Below are positions 1 to 11,471 of a stretch of 64,000 nt of DNA, piece by piece. Where the stretch lies: contig JAGRPL010000002.1 of NCBI GenBank assembly GCA_019449595.1, forward strand, positions 118,148 through 182,147. The letters are read 5' to 3'. The notes below the pieces were generated by a model. That model was not told the origin of the DNA. It saw only the letters and a program-made list of their open reading frames with translations, and searched no databases. This DNA is from Rhodoferax sp. (GTDB taxonomy: Bacteria > Pseudomonadota > Gammaproteobacteria > Burkholderiales > Burkholderiaceae_C). Both the position numbers and the translations under genes were made by a program. How positions within the stretch are numbered: position 1 is the stretch's first letter; each line of letters begins with the position of its first letter.

Positions 1-57
1 CAGCTGCGCCAGCTCGACGGGGTGGACACGCTGCAGATCAGCCACGCCCGCAACTGA
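1..57 (+). CDS. C-terminal end of an unidentified protein (partial)
   Basis: Frame 1 is open from the window edge to a TGA at 55-57 and gives 18 residues ending in LDGVDTLQISHARN. The codon choice (GAC, CTG, CGC, GCC) fits the coding style of the window, so this is probably the true end of a gene that starts outside. The hydrophobic/GV pattern could be the last strand of a small alpha/beta domain such as ACT, but 18 residues cannot settle the family. Confidence 0.5.
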   Translation, partial: QLRQLDGVDTLQISHARN

Positions 58-70
58 CCCGCCGGCTCCC

Positions 71-105
71 GCTGGCGGCTGGCGGCTAGCGGCTAGCGGC
101 TAGCG
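71..105. repeat. Five tandem 7-bp units (GCTGGCG/GCTAGCG)
   Basis: Two GCTGGCG units (71-77, 78-84) are followed by three GCTAGCG units (85-91, 92-98, 99-105). The array lies between two converging genes, and the TAG stop of the leftward M48 gene (plus-strand cta, 100-102) falls inside the last unit. Such perfect heptamer arrays usually arise by replication slippage; no function is evident. Confidence 0.8.
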
Positions 106-1593
106 GGGCTGCACCACCTTGACCAGTTGCCCCGGCGCGGGCTCGCCGCCGCCGTAGTAGCCGTTCATCAGGCGCAGCTGCGCCTCCGGGGCTTCCACTG
201 GCGAGCTGCGGGCCAGCTCGGCAAAGCCGCCCTTGGGGTAGGCCACCGTCTTGATCACCCAGGGCCGCGCCGCACTGCGGTCCTGCGCCGTCATGGCCCG
301 AAAGCTCTCCTCGGCCGTGCGCAAGGCCGTGCGCGCGCGCTGCAGCGCCGCCGCGTCACGCGCGCCCCACTGCAGCAGGTAGGTGTTGTTGCCCGGACCG
401 CTGATCACCGTGGCCTCGATCGGCTGCACCTGCCCTTGCGCGTTCTGGCGCGCGCCCGAGAAGCGGGTGGCCTGCAGGCCGTTGATCACCGCCCCTTCGG
501 TACGGCCCTGCGTGGGCTTGAGCAGGGTGCGGATGATGGTTGCCGGGTCGCGGCCCGCCTGGGCCGGCACCAGCCGCAGCACCAGCATGGCGTCGCGCGC
601 GGTGTTGACGAGCGCTAGCTGGTCGGCCGTATTCTGGAAATGCCAGCCCGCCGGCGCGGTCAGCGCAATGCCCAGCGGCACATGGTAGAAGTTGTGTCCG
701 CGGCTCAGGCCCTGGTCGGCACTCTCGCCAAAGGCCAGCCCCTGGATGGCCTTGAGATACCTGGCGCGCCCTTCGTCGCTGTAGTTGCCCTTGTTGTACT
801 GGTTGGCCAGCTGGGTTATGGCCTGCAGGCGCTGGTCGTTGGACGGGTGCGACGCCAGCCAGCCGCCCTGGGCTGGCGGGGGCAGCCCATCGGCCCGGGC
901 CTGGTCGGCTGCAAAGCGCTCCTGGTTCTTGAGCACGGTGATCACGTCCACCATGTGGTGCGGGTCGAAGTTGTTGCGTGCCAGATACTCGGCTCCCAAC
1001 CCGTCGGCCTGCAACTCCTGCTCGCGCCCGTAGGAGGCGATGTAGCCCGCCGCCACCGATTGCGACACCTGCCCGGCCAGCTGGCCCGCGCCGCTCAGGC
1101 CCTGGCTCTCCAGCACCGCGCCCAGCACGGTGGCCGCCAGCACGCCCAGGCCGGCGTTCTGCTCGCTGGTGGCGCGCTGCGCGCCGTGGCGTGCGGTGAC
1201 GTGGCCAATCTCGTGGCCCACCACACCGGCCAGATCGGCCTCGCTGTCCACATAGGCCATGAGACCGCGGGTGACGTAGACAAAGCCCCCGGGCAGGGCA
1301 AAGGCGTTGATTTCCGGGCTGTCGAGCACGGTGAAGTGCCACTGCAACTGTTTGCGGTGCGACTGGGCGGCCAGCTTCTGGCCCAAGGTGTTGACGTAGG
1401 CCTGCACCGCCGGGTCTGGGTAGGCGCCATATTCCTGCAGCACCTGCTGGTGGGCTTTCTGGCCTTCGGCCACTTCGGTGGCCTCGTCCATCACGGTGCG
1501 TTCGGCCTGGCCGGTCACCGGGTTGACCACCGTGGTGCCGCAGCCGGCCAGCAAGGTCACCGCGAGCAGGGAGGAAAAGACAAGGAAACGCAT
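100..1593 (-). CDS. M48 family metalloprotease, lipoprotein
   Basis: A 497-residue predicted zinc metalloprotease. The N-terminus is a lipoprotein signal with lipobox LLAGC (Cys18), so the mature protein should be membrane anchored and face the periplasm. The zinc motif HEIGH is at residues 127-131 (His127, Glu128, His131), and a downstream EQELQAD segment carries the likely third ligand. The C-terminal ~230 residues match the extra domain of BepA/YfgC-like or YcaL-like M48 proteins, which act in outer-membrane quality control; which one cannot be decided. The reading frame stays open far upstream, antisense to the helicase gene, but the lipobox start at 1593 is clearly the real one. It is divergent from dbpA across 66 bp. 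Confidence 0.9.
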   Translation of the reverse strand: MRFLVFSSLLAVTLLAGCGTTVVNPVTGQAERTVMDEATEVAEGQKAHQQVLQEYGAYPDPAVQAYVNTLGQKLAAQSHRKQLQWHFTVLDSPEINAFALPGGFVYVTRGLMAYVDSEADLAGVVGHEIGHVTARHGAQRATSEQNAGLGVLAATVLGAVLESQGLSGAGQLAGQVSQSVAAGYIASYGREQELQADGLGAEYLARNNFDPHHMVDVITVLKNQERFAADQARADGLPPPAQGGWLASHPSNDQRLQAITQLANQYNKGNYSDEGRARYLKAIQGLAFGESADQGLSRGHNFYHVPLGIALTAPAGWHFQNTADQLALVNTARDAMLVLRLVPAQAGRDPATIIRTLLKPTQGRTEGAVINGLQATRFSGARQNAQGQVQPIEATVISGPGNNTYLLQWGARDAAALQRARTALRTAEESFRAMTAQDRSAARPWVIKTVAYPKGGFAELARSSPVEAPEAQLRLMNGYYGGGEPAPGQLVKVVQPR

Positions 1594-1659
1594 ACGGACT
1601 CCAGTGCAGACGTGCGGCCATTCTAGGGCGCCAACCGGGCAGACGCCGATAATCGGGGC

Positions 1660-3093
1660 ATGACCCCTTCGAACACCGCCGCAGGCACCCCAACCCCCAA
1701 CAGCTTCGCCGCGCTGCCCCTCACCCCCGCCACGCTGGCCAACCTGCAGCAGCTGGGCTACCAGGAGATGACGCCCATCCAGGCCGCCAGCCTGCCCGTG
1801 GCCCTGGCCGGCAAGGACCTGATCGCCCAGGCCCAGACCGGCAGCGGCAAGACCGCCGCCTTTGCCCTGGCCCTGCTCGCCAAGCTCAACCCGCGCTGGT
1901 TTGCCGTGCAGGCCATGGTGCTGTGCCCCACGCGCGAACTGGCCGACCAGGTGGCGGTGGAAATCCGCCGCCTGGCGCGCGCGCAGGACAACATCAAGGT
2001 CATCACCCTGTGCGGCGGCATTGCGCTGCGCGGCCAGCGCGCCAGCTTGGAGAACGGCGCCCACATCGTGGTGGGCACGCCGGGGCGCATCATGGACCAC
2101 CTGGAGCGCGGCTACCTGACGCTCGAAGGCCTGAACACCCTGGTGCTGGACGAGGCCGACCGCATGCTGGACATGGGCTTCTTCGACGACATCGCCACCG
2201 TGGCGCGGCAGTGCCCGCCCGCGCGGCAGACGCTGCTGTTCTCGGCCACCTACCCCGAAGGCATCGAGAAGCTGGCGCGCCAGTTCATGCGCGAGCCCCA
2301 GCGCGTGGAAGTGGCGCCCCCGAAGACCGAGCGCCTGATCGAGCAGCGCTTCTATGAAGTCACCCGCAGCAACCGGCTGCAGACTGTGGGCGCCCTGTTG
2401 CGCCATTTCCGCCCGGTGAGCACGCTGGCCTTCTGCAACACCAAGCAGCAGTGCAAAGATCTGGTGACCCTGCTGCAGGCCGAGGGTTTCTACGCCCTGG
2501 CGCTGTACGGCGAACTGGAGCAGCGCGAGCGCGATCAGGTGCTGGCGCAGTTTGCCAACCGCAGCTGCTCGGTGTTGGTGGCCACCGACGTGGCCTCGCG
2601 CGGGCTGGACATCACCCAGCTCGAAGCGGTGATCAACGTCGACATCACGCCCGACCCCGAGGTGCACGTGCACCGCATCGGCCGCACCGGGCGCGCCGGG
2701 GCATCGGGCCTGGCCCTGAGCCTGGCGTCCATGAACGAGATGGGTGCGGTGGGCAAGATCGAACAGTACCAGGGCAATCCTTCGGTCTGGTTCCAGCTGG
2801 ATGAACTGACGCCCACCGGCACGGGGCCACTGCAGCCCCCCATGGTGACGCTGCAGATTCTGGGCGGACGCAAGGAGAAAATCCGCCCCGGCGACGTGCT
2901 GGGTGCGCTGACCAGCACCGAGGGCGGACCGGCCTACACGCGCGAGCAGATCGGCAAGATCCAGGTCACCGAGTTCTGCACCTTTGTGGCCGTGGCCCGC
3001 GACGTGGCCGCCCAGGCCTGCGCCAAGCTCAACGCCGGCAAAGTCAAGGGCAAGAGCGTCAAGGTCCGCCTGCTGTCGCTGGCCGACCAGTAA
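1660..3093 (+). CDS. dbpA: ATP-dependent RNA helicase DbpA
   Basis: A 477-residue DEAD-box helicase. All core motifs are present: Q-motif region before residue 45, AQTGSGKT (motif I), PTRELA (Ia), TPGR (Ib), DEAD (II), SAT (III), the ATDVASRGLDI segment (V) and HRIGRTGR (VI). The last ~75 residues form the RNA-binding domain typical of DbpA (ILGGRKEKIRPGDVLGAL...), which in E. coli binds hairpin 92 of 23S rRNA during 50S assembly. A GC-rich hairpin follows the stop codon. The C-terminal domain separates DbpA from RhlE, SrmB and CsdA. Confidence 0.95.
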   Translation: MTPSNTAAGTPTPNSFAALPLTPATLANLQQLGYQEMTPIQAASLPVALAGKDLIAQAQTGSGKTAAFALALLAKLNPRWFAVQAMVLCPTRELADQVAVEIRRLARAQDNIKVITLCGGIALRGQRASLENGAHIVVGTPGRIMDHLERGYLTLEGLNTLVLDEADRMLDMGFFDDIATVARQCPPARQTLLFSATYPEGIEKLARQFMREPQRVEVAPPKTERLIEQRFYEVTRSNRLQTVGALLRHFRPVSTLAFCNTKQQCKDLVTLLQAEGFYALALYGELEQRERDQVLAQFANRSCSVLVATDVASRGLDITQLEAVINVDITPDPEVHVHRIGRTGRAGASGLALSLASMNEMGAVGKIEQYQGNPSVWFQLDELTPTGTGPLQPPMVTLQILGGRKEKIRPGDVLGALTSTEGGPAYTREQIGKIQVTEFCTFVAVARDVAAQACAKLNAGKVKGKSVKVRLLSLADQ

Positions 3094-3096
3094 GGC

Positions 3097-3120
3097 GCGG
3101 GCCCCGCGGACGGGGCCCGC
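3097..3120 (+). terminator. GC-rich hairpin after dbpA
   Basis: GCGGGCCCCG and CGGGGCCCGC form a perfect 10-bp stem with loop CGGA, starting 3 nt after the dbpA stop. There is no U-run after it, so it is either a weak intrinsic terminator or a 3'-end stabilising hairpin. Confidence 0.6.
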
Positions 3121-3244
3121 CCTGTAAGGCAAATTCCTACGCGGTTTCCATCCCTTTGCCGACTCCAGTTCCTGTGCCGGGTGGCTACAGTTGTCTCAAG
3201 CGCCAATGCATCTTGCAGCGCACCGATTTCACCGGAGACGCACC

Positions 3245-3481
3245 ATGACCCACACTGCCCTGTCCCTGAACCCCTTCAGCCTGATGATGGAACCCGAGCT
3301 GGTTCTGCAGACCATGGAACGCTCGCAGCAGCTGCGCGGCCTGCGCCGCCACAAGCTGCGCCCGCTGGACAAGCCCCTGATTCCGTTCACCGCCGAAGCC
3401 CTGGCCAGCCGCGCCGCCTACGACGCCGCCATCGATGCCGAAGACCTGGAAGCCCAGGCCGACGCCTACCTGCTCAACTGA
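3245..3481 (+). CDS. Small conserved hypothetical protein (78 aa)
   Basis: The product starts MTHTALSLNPFSLMMEPE and ends AQADAYLLN. An in-frame TTG at 3191 would lengthen it to 96 residues, but GGAG at 3234-3237 sits 7 nt before the ATG at 3245, which supports the shorter form. It is soluble, has no signal peptide or membrane segment, and has an Arg/Lys-rich middle (RGLRRHKLRPLDKP). Similar short proteins beginning with an NPFxLMMxPE-like segment occur as unannotated genes in other Burkholderiales (recalled, not searched). No function can be given. It is monocistronic, between dbpA and the glycerol locus. Confidence 0.7.
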   Translation: MTHTALSLNPFSLMMEPELVLQTMERSQQLRGLRRHKLRPLDKPLIPFTAEALASRAAYDAAIDAEDLEAQADAYLLN

Positions 3482-3529
3482 GCCCCCCGTTTTACCCTGC
3501 ATTTCAGGCGCCAGGCGCCGTGGAATGAG

Positions 3530-3564
3530 CATAGACAGTTATCAAAACAATAGCGTATCTGCGC
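3530..3564 (-). repeat. Dispersed palindromic repeat, copy A
   Basis: Read on the minus strand: GCGCAGA, TAC, GCTATT, a short T-rich loop, then ATAAC and TGTC. It shares the GCGCAGA plus GCTA-stem layout with the copies at 15688, 31156, 36047 and 52089. It lies between two converging genes (the small protein and glpD), where it may act in transcription termination. Confidence 0.6.
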
Positions 3565-3574
3565 TCCGGCCGCA

Positions 3575-5167
3575 TCAGGGCAGGGTCTGGTAACGCTGGG
3601 CCAGCGCCAGAAAGTCAGCCACCGGCACTGGTATGCCCAGCTCGTCGGCCAGCACGGCAGCCACTGCCGGCGCCGCCTGCGCGGCTTGCGCAGCGTCCAG
3701 AAACAGTAGCCGGCTGCGCCGCGCCAGAACGTCTTCCACCGTGCGCGCATATTCATAGCGCGCCGCAAAGCGCACCATGGCTTCGCTCACGTGCGGCGCC
3801 AGCCAGTGGATATTGCCGGGCAATTGCTCCAGCCAGACGCGCTCCGTCCCATACAAATGCGCTCCCGGCGGCTCGCTGATGCGGATGCACTCCGCACCCA
3901 CCGGCGGTGCCCCCACCAGGCGGTGCCCGGCGGTACGGGCTGCGGGCAGCGTGGGCAGCAAACCCGACGCCTGGCATGTCTCCAGCACGTCTTCGGCCAT
4001 GGCCCGGTAAGTCGTCCACTTGCCCCCCGTCACCGTGACCAGCCCCGAGGCACTGACCGCCACCGTGTGCTCGCGGCTGATGCCCTGGGTGCTGGCGCCG
4101 TCGTCCTCCGCCGGCCGGACCAGCGGGCGCAGGCCCACCCAGATACTGCGTACATCGCCCCGCTGTGGCGCGCGCTGCAGGTAGCGGGCAGATTCATTCA
4201 GGATGAACGCCACCTCGTCGGCAAACGGCTCCGGCTCGCGTGCGAGGTCGTGGCGGGGTGTATCGGTGGTACCCAGAATGACCTTGCCCAGCCACGGCAC
4301 GGCAAACAACACCCGGCCATCGGCCGTCTTGGGCACCAGCAAGGCGTGGTCACCGGGTAAAAATTCGCGGTCCACCACCAAGTGCACGCCCTGGCTGGGT
4401 GCAACGATAGGCGTGCTCGCCCGGCCGCACGCCGCGCCGTCGCGCGCACGCAGGGCATCCACCCACACCCCGGTGGCGTTGACCACGCAGCGGGCCTGAA
4501 TGTCGATGGGGGCGCCGGTTTCGCTGTCACGGCAACGCACACCCACCACCCGGTCGGCCGCATGGATCAGGTCCACCGCCTCGCAGTAGTTCACCAGCAG
4601 CGCCCCCTGCTCGGCGGCGCTGCGGGCCAGCACCAGCGCCAGACGGGCGTCGTCGAACTGGCCGTCCCAGTACTTCACGCCACCGCATAAATGCTGCGGG
4701 TTGACCGTGGTCAGGCAGACGCGGGTCCGGGCAGGGCCGAGGAACTCGGTGGGACCCAACCCGGCCTTGCCCGCCAGCACATCGTAGGCCTTCAGGCCCA
4801 CACCATAAAAGGGCGACTCCCACCAGTGGTAGGACGGCATGACGAATGGCAGGGGCTGCGCCAGGTGGGGCGCGTTGTGCAGCAGGCGAGTGCGCTCGTG
4901 CAGGGCTTCGCGCACCAGGGCGATGTTGCCCTGCGCCAGGTAGCGCACGCCACCGTGCACCAGCTTGGTGGCGCGTGAAGACGTGCCCTTGGCAAAATCG
5001 TGCGACTCCACCAGCACCACGCGCAGGCCCCGCAAGGCCGCGTCCAGCGCCACGCCCAGGCCGGTGGCGCCGCCACCGATCACCGCCAGGTCGTACGGGT
5101 GGGGTAGGGCCAGTTGCTCCAGCAGCCTGGCGCGTTGTGTCAAAAGAGGTTCTGAAATTTCACTCAT
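3575..5167 (-). CDS. glpD: Glycerol-3-phosphate dehydrogenase (FAD, aerobic type)
   Basis: A 530-residue FAD enzyme that oxidises sn-glycerol-3-phosphate to dihydroxyacetone phosphate and passes electrons to quinone at the inner membrane. The dinucleotide-binding motif VIGGGATGLG is at residues 29-38, followed by the family signatures SSRATKLVHGGVRYL and the C-terminal domain segment VTGGKWTTYR. Length matches aerobic GlpD. It is the last gene of the leftward glycerol operon, 144 bp after glpV, with a strong hairpin in the gap. AGGA lies very close to the ATG, so translation initiation may be modest. Confidence 0.96.
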   Translation of the reverse strand: MSEISEPLLTQRARLLEQLALPHPYDLAVIGGGATGLGVALDAALRGLRVVLVESHDFAKGTSSRATKLVHGGVRYLAQGNIALVREALHERTRLLHNAPHLAQPLPFVMPSYHWWESPFYGVGLKAYDVLAGKAGLGPTEFLGPARTRVCLTTVNPQHLCGGVKYWDGQFDDARLALVLARSAAEQGALLVNYCEAVDLIHAADRVVGVRCRDSETGAPIDIQARCVVNATGVWVDALRARDGAACGRASTPIVAPSQGVHLVVDREFLPGDHALLVPKTADGRVLFAVPWLGKVILGTTDTPRHDLAREPEPFADEVAFILNESARYLQRAPQRGDVRSIWVGLRPLVRPAEDDGASTQGISREHTVAVSASGLVTVTGGKWTTYRAMAEDVLETCQASGLLPTLPAARTAGHRLVGAPPVGAECIRISEPPGAHLYGTERVWLEQLPGNIHWLAPHVSEAMVRFAARYEYARTVEDVLARRSRLLFLDAAQAAQAAPAVAAVLADELGIPVPVADFLALAQRYQTLP

Positions 5168-5257
5168 GTTCCTGTGCGGCTTGCAGCGCGCTCCCTCGGT
5201 CCGATACCGACCGTTTCAAGCAGTGCGCCAACACCTGCTGGCGCACCGGTCTGTTGC

Positions 5258-5287
5258 AGCCAGTTGCCGCACGTACGGCAACTGGCT
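5258..5287. promoter_or_regulatory. 12-bp stem hairpin between glpV and glpD
   Basis: AGCCAGTTGCCG (5258-5269) and CGGCAACTGGCT (5276-5287) pair perfectly around loop CACGTA. In the leftward transcript the hairpin lies 24 nt after the glpV stop and is followed by GCAACAG rather than a U-run. It is therefore more likely an mRNA-stabilising or attenuating element than a full terminator. Hairpins after solute-binding-protein genes often keep the binding-protein transcript in excess. Confidence 0.75.
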
Positions 5288-5311
5288 TTTCACACACTCC
5301 AGCAAAAGCGC

Positions 5312-7042
<1,731 letters not shown>

Positions 7043-7128
7043 AGCGTGTCTCCTCAAGTGCACATCCCCGGTTTTAGTAAAAGGTGTCCGGCTCCGGGGA
7101 ATGGATGAGCCGAATTCCCGTTTGAACA

Positions 7129-7437
7129 TCAGCCTTTACCCATGACCAGGACCAAGAGTCCCATGGAGAGCACAAAGCTGATCCATACGGATGGCTCGCT
7201 GTCCAGACTGAACAGTTCTGCCAGTCGGCCGCTGACGCCAACAAAAATCAGATTCGTGTAGGCCGCCGCCAGCAGCCCCACAAACAGGCGATCCCCCCGC
7301 GTAGTCTTCATGGGCAGGAAACCCTTGCGCTCCACCGAGGGCGAGCGAATTTCCCATACGGTCATGCCCGCCAGCATCAACACGATGGAGATAAAAAACA
7401 CGGCGACCGGCAAGGTCCAGGCCATCCATTCCAGCAT
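7129..7437 (-). CDS. DUF2160 family membrane protein of the glycerol transport locus
   Basis: A 102-residue protein with three probable membrane helices (about residues 5-30, 48-68 and 80-100). AAGGAG 7 nt before the ATG at 7437 sets the start. DUF2160 proteins are found between the permease and binding-protein genes of glycerol ABC loci in many proteobacteria, which is the position here. Their role is not known; an accessory membrane subunit is a reasonable guess from conserved synteny. Confidence 0.85.
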   Translation of the reverse strand: MLEWMAWTLPVAVFFISIVLMLAGMTVWEIRSPSVERKGFLPMKTTRGDRLFVGLLAAAYTNLIFVGVSGRLAELFSLDSEPSVWISFVLSMGLLVLVMGKG

Positions 7438-7447
7438 TGCGAACTCC

Positions 7448-8252
7448 TTAAACACGACCCATCGCGAAACCCTTCGCGATGTAGTGGCGCACAAACCAGA
7501 TGACGATGGCACCCGGCACAATGGTCAAAGCCCCTGCTGCTGCCAGCGTGGCCCAGTCCATGCCCGAGGCCGACACGGTGCGCGTCATGGTGGCCACAAT
7601 GGGCTTGGCGTTGACACTGGTGAGCGTGCGCGCCAACAGCAGTTCCACCCAGCTGAACATGAAGCAGAAGAAGGCCGCCACGCCCACACCGGCTTTGATC
7701 AGAGGCAGAAACACCGTGAGGAAGAAGCGGGGGAAGGTGTAGCCGTCGATGTAGGCGGTCTCGTCAATCTCACGCGGGATTCCACCCATGAAACCCTCCA
7801 AAATCCACACCGCCAAAGGCACGTTGAACAGCAGATGCGCCAGCGCCACGGCAATGTGCGTGTCCATCAAACCCACGGTGGAATAAAGCTGGAAGAAGGG
7901 CAGCAAAAACACGGCCGGTGGCGTCATGCGGTTGGTCAGCAGCCAGAAGAAGACATGCTTGTCACCCAGAAAGCGGTAGCGCGAGAAGGCATAGGCTGCC
8001 GGCAGGGCCACCGTGACCGAAATGACGGTGTTGATTGCCACGTAGATCAAGGAGTTGATATAGCCCGAATACCAGGACGGATCGGTAAAGATGATTCCGT
8101 AGTTGGCCCAGGTGAAATGCTGCGGAAAAAAAGAAAAACTCGACAGAATCTCTTCGTTGGTCTTGAAGCTCATGTTGACCATCCAGTAGATGGGCAGCAG
8201 CGCAAACACCAGGTACAGCGCCAGGAAGATGCTGCGCTTGTGGAAGCGGTTT

Positions 8253-8260
<8 letters not shown>
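7448..8260 (-). CDS. glpQ: Glycerol ABC transporter, permease GlpQ
   Basis: A 270-residue inner-membrane permease with about six membrane helices. The cytoplasmic EAA loop, where the ATPase docks, is visible as ..IPREIDETAYIDGYTFPRFF.. around residues 165-190. It is the MalG-like half of the permease pair. Its start overlaps the end of glpP by 8 bp, showing translational coupling. Family and order (glpS-T-P-Q-DUF2160-V) match the glycerol importer. Confidence 0.93.
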
Positions 8261-9145
<885 letters not shown>

Positions 9146-9149
<4 letters not shown>

Positions 9150-10222
9150 GGCACCAATTCCTCGTTTTTATAAAAGCAGGTGTGGGAGCTCAGCAGTTGC
9201 AGCCACACCGTGGCGCCCTCTTGCAGATCGGCTACATCGGGGCTCAGTCGGGCCTTGACGGTGTGTCCATCAACGTGGGCAGTCAACATCAGGTGGGTAC
9301 CAATATCCTGCAGCTTGCTCACCCGGGCCGGCACCGCACCCAGGGTCGCTTGCGGGTTCACACCCACGTATTCGGGCCGTATACCCAGCTGCAATGGGCC
9401 AGTTGGCAGATGCAAGGTATCAGGCATCACCAGTGCCTGCCCGGCCACCGACAAACTGGACTGCACCACTTCGGCGGGTAAAAAGTTCATACCTGGCGAA
9501 CCAATGAAGTGCCCCACAAACGTGTGCTGAGGCCGCTCAAACAAAGCGTCGGCCGGCCCAACTTGTACGGCGCGACCGCGCGTCATCACCACCACCTGGT
9601 CGGCGAAGGTCAGTGCCTCCACCTGGTCATGGGTGACGTAGATCAGGGTGAGCTTGAGTTCATGGTGGATCTGCTTGAGCTTGCGGCGCAACTGCCACTT
9701 CAGGTGCGGATCAATCACCGTGAGCGGCTCATCAAACAGCACCGCCGACACGTCCGGGCGGACCAGTCCGCGGCCCAGTGAAATTTTCTGCTTGGCATCC
9801 GCCGAAAGGCCTGCTGCACGCAGGTTCAACTGGCCGCTCATGTCCAGCATCTCAGCGATCTCGCCCACGCGCTTCTGAATCTGCTCGTGTGACACCTTGC
9901 GGTTGCGCAGCGGAAACGCCAAATTCTCGGCCACGGTCATAGTGTCGTAAATCACCGGGAACTGGAACACCTGCGCAATGTTGCGCTCCTGCGGACTGTG
10001 ACTGGTCACGTCCTGCCCATCAAACAGCACCTTGCCGTGAGACGGAACCAACAGACCCGACATGATGTTGAGCATGGTAGTTTTGCCGCAGCCCGAGGGT
10101 CCGAGCAGGGCGTAGGCGCCGCCATCTTCAAACGTCATGTTCAATGGCAGCAGGGCGTAGTCACTGTCCTCGGCCGGGTTGGGCCGGTAGGCGTGGGCCA
10201 AGTCAAGTTCTATACGGGCCAT
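9146..10222 (-). CDS. glpT: Glycerol ABC transporter, ATP-binding protein GlpT
   Basis: A 358-residue ABC ATPase. Walker A is GPSGCGKTT, the Q-loop is in VFQFPVIYD, Walker B ends VLFDEP, and the H-loop is intact in IYVTHDQVEAL. The ABC signature is not LSGGQ: the equivalent position reads LSADAKQKISLGRG. A TOBE-like regulatory domain fills the C-terminus. The start at 10222 leaves 1 nt after the glpS stop. A longer TTG-initiated form (from 10312) is open but would overlap glpS by about 90 bp and is unlikely. The name follows the GlpSTPQV system, not the E. coli GlpT antiporter. Confidence 0.92.
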
Positions 10223-10223
10223 C

Positions 10224-11309
10224 TCAGTGTCCTTTGGGTCTTGCGGGCGCCACTTGCAAGGCTCCAGTTGCGTCGAATAGATAGACCTGCGCCGGGCTGA
10301 AGTACAGCTCAATCGTTGTACCTAGACCAAAGTAATGCACCCCGGTGAGCTGGGCTACCAACTCGCCCACGGCGGTATGCACGTGCACAAAGGTGTCCGA
10401 GCCGGAAATTTCGGCCAGCTCCACACGCCCACGCAAGACGACATCTCCGGCCCGGGCCTGCACCCGCAACGCACTGGCACGCAAGCCCAGCGTGACCTCC
10501 GTAGCCCCGGTATCGGCGGCGTGTGGCCAGGCCTGCGTCGGACACTCGGGTCCGCCACGCAGACGTACGCCCTGGACGGACCGGTCAGCCAGCAGCAGAT
10601 TCATCGGCGGATCGCTGAAAGCCCGTGCCACGCGCAAGGACAGGGGACGGTGAAACACCTCGGCCGTAGGGCCATACTGCAGCAGATCCCCCTGGTCCAT
10701 CACCGCCGTATAGCCACCCATCAACAAAGCCTCGCCCGGCTCGGTGGTGGCATACACCACAGTGGATTCACCCGCAGCAAACAGGGAGCAGAGTTCCTCG
10801 CGCAACTCTTCGCGCAGCTTGTAATCCAGGTTCACCAAGGGTTCATCCAGCAGCATCAACGGTGCCTGCTTGACCAGCGCGCGCGCCAATGCCACACGCT
10901 GCTGCTGGCCGCCTGACAGTTCGGCCGGCAGGCGCTCCAGAAACATGTCAATGTGCAGCCGCTTGGCAATTTCGCGCACGCGCTGTTCAATGTTCGCTTC
11001 TTTTCGCAACAGCAAGGGCGACGCAATATTGCGCGCCACCGTCATGGACGGGTAGTTGATGAACTGCTGGTACACCATGGACACTTCGCGCTTGCGCACC
11101 GGGACGCCGGTCACATCTTGCCCGTTGACCAGCACGCGCCCCTGGGTAGGCGCATCCAGCCCAGCCATGATGCGCATCAGACTGGTCTTACCGGCCTGCG
11201 TCGCGCCCAGCAACACCGTCACCGCGCCACTTTGCAAAGTCAGCCCCATGGAATGAAGCCAGGTCTCGGCGCCGACTCTCTTGCCGACGCCATCCAATAC
11301 CATCTGCAT
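10224..11309 (-). CDS. glpS: Glycerol ABC transporter, ATP-binding protein GlpS
   Basis: A 361-residue ABC ATPase, first gene of the leftward operon. Walker A is the atypical but complete GATQAGKTS, the Q-loop is in MVYQQFINYP, the signature LSGGQQQRVALARAL is canonical and Walker B is LMLLDEP. The H-loop histidine is missing: VVYATTEPGEAL stands where GlpT has IYVTHDQVEAL. The C-terminal ~120 residues are a TOBE-like domain. The start at 11309 is supported by GAAAGG 7 nt upstream; a longer form from 11351 lacks this. GlpS complements GlpT's defects (see findings). Confidence 0.92.
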   Translation of the reverse strand: MQMVLDGVGKRVGAETWLHSMGLTLQSGAVTVLLGATQAGKTSLMRIMAGLDAPTQGRVLVNGQDVTGVPVRKREVSMVYQQFINYPSMTVARNIASPLLLRKEANIEQRVREIAKRLHIDMFLERLPAELSGGQQQRVALARALVKQAPLMLLDEPLVNLDYKLREELREELCSLFAAGESTVVYATTEPGEALLMGGYTAVMDQGDLLQYGPTAEVFHRPLSLRVARAFSDPPMNLLLADRSVQGVRLRGGPECPTQAWPHAADTGATEVTLGLRASALRVQARAGDVVLRGRVELAEISGSDTFVHVHTAVGELVAQLTGVHYFGLGTTIELYFSPAQVYLFDATGALQVAPARPKGH

Positions 11310-11471
11310 CACACAACCTTTCAGCGTTTGCCGACCTCTTGGGAGGCTCAAGACAATTCGTTATCTTTCTATTGTTGTTCTTTTGGTTTCTTTTTTGATT
11401 ATGGTTTTCCCTTAATGAATTCCTTTTGTTTCGATTTACAGTCACTCACCCCCGACAAAGACGCGCCCGCC
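11310..11471. promoter_or_regulatory. Divergent control region between glpS and glpR
   Basis: This 162-bp gap separates the leftward transport/glpD operon from the rightward glpRK pair and must hold both promoters. Its middle (11353-11440) is strikingly T-rich on the plus strand compared with the GC-rich surroundings. It contains repeated TTCG/TTTC-type words (TTCGTTATC, TTTTGGTTTC, TTTTGTTTCG), which are candidate GlpR half-sites. The operator pattern is inferred, not proven. Confidence 0.55.

Noticed and set aside
1594..3132. Open frame on the minus strand that would extend the M48 protease to 1010 residues
   Set aside because: It runs antisense to dbpA with no homology of its own, and the lipoprotein signal at 1593 marks the real N-terminus. 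Long antisense frames are expected with this GC-rich codon use.
5258..5287. Full intrinsic terminator between glpV and glpD
   Set aside because: On the transcribed strand the stem is followed by GCAACAG, not a U-run. The T-run is on the other side only.
7043..7128. Separate promoter or gene in the gap before glpV
   Set aside because: There is only a weak CCCCGG/CCGGGG inverted repeat and no convincing -35/-10 pair; glpV is best read as part of the operon.
10953..11471. Upstream extension of GlpR to 428 residues
   Set aside because: The added part lies antisense to glpS and over the divergent promoter region and has no DeoR similarity; the usual GlpR length fits the start at 11472.
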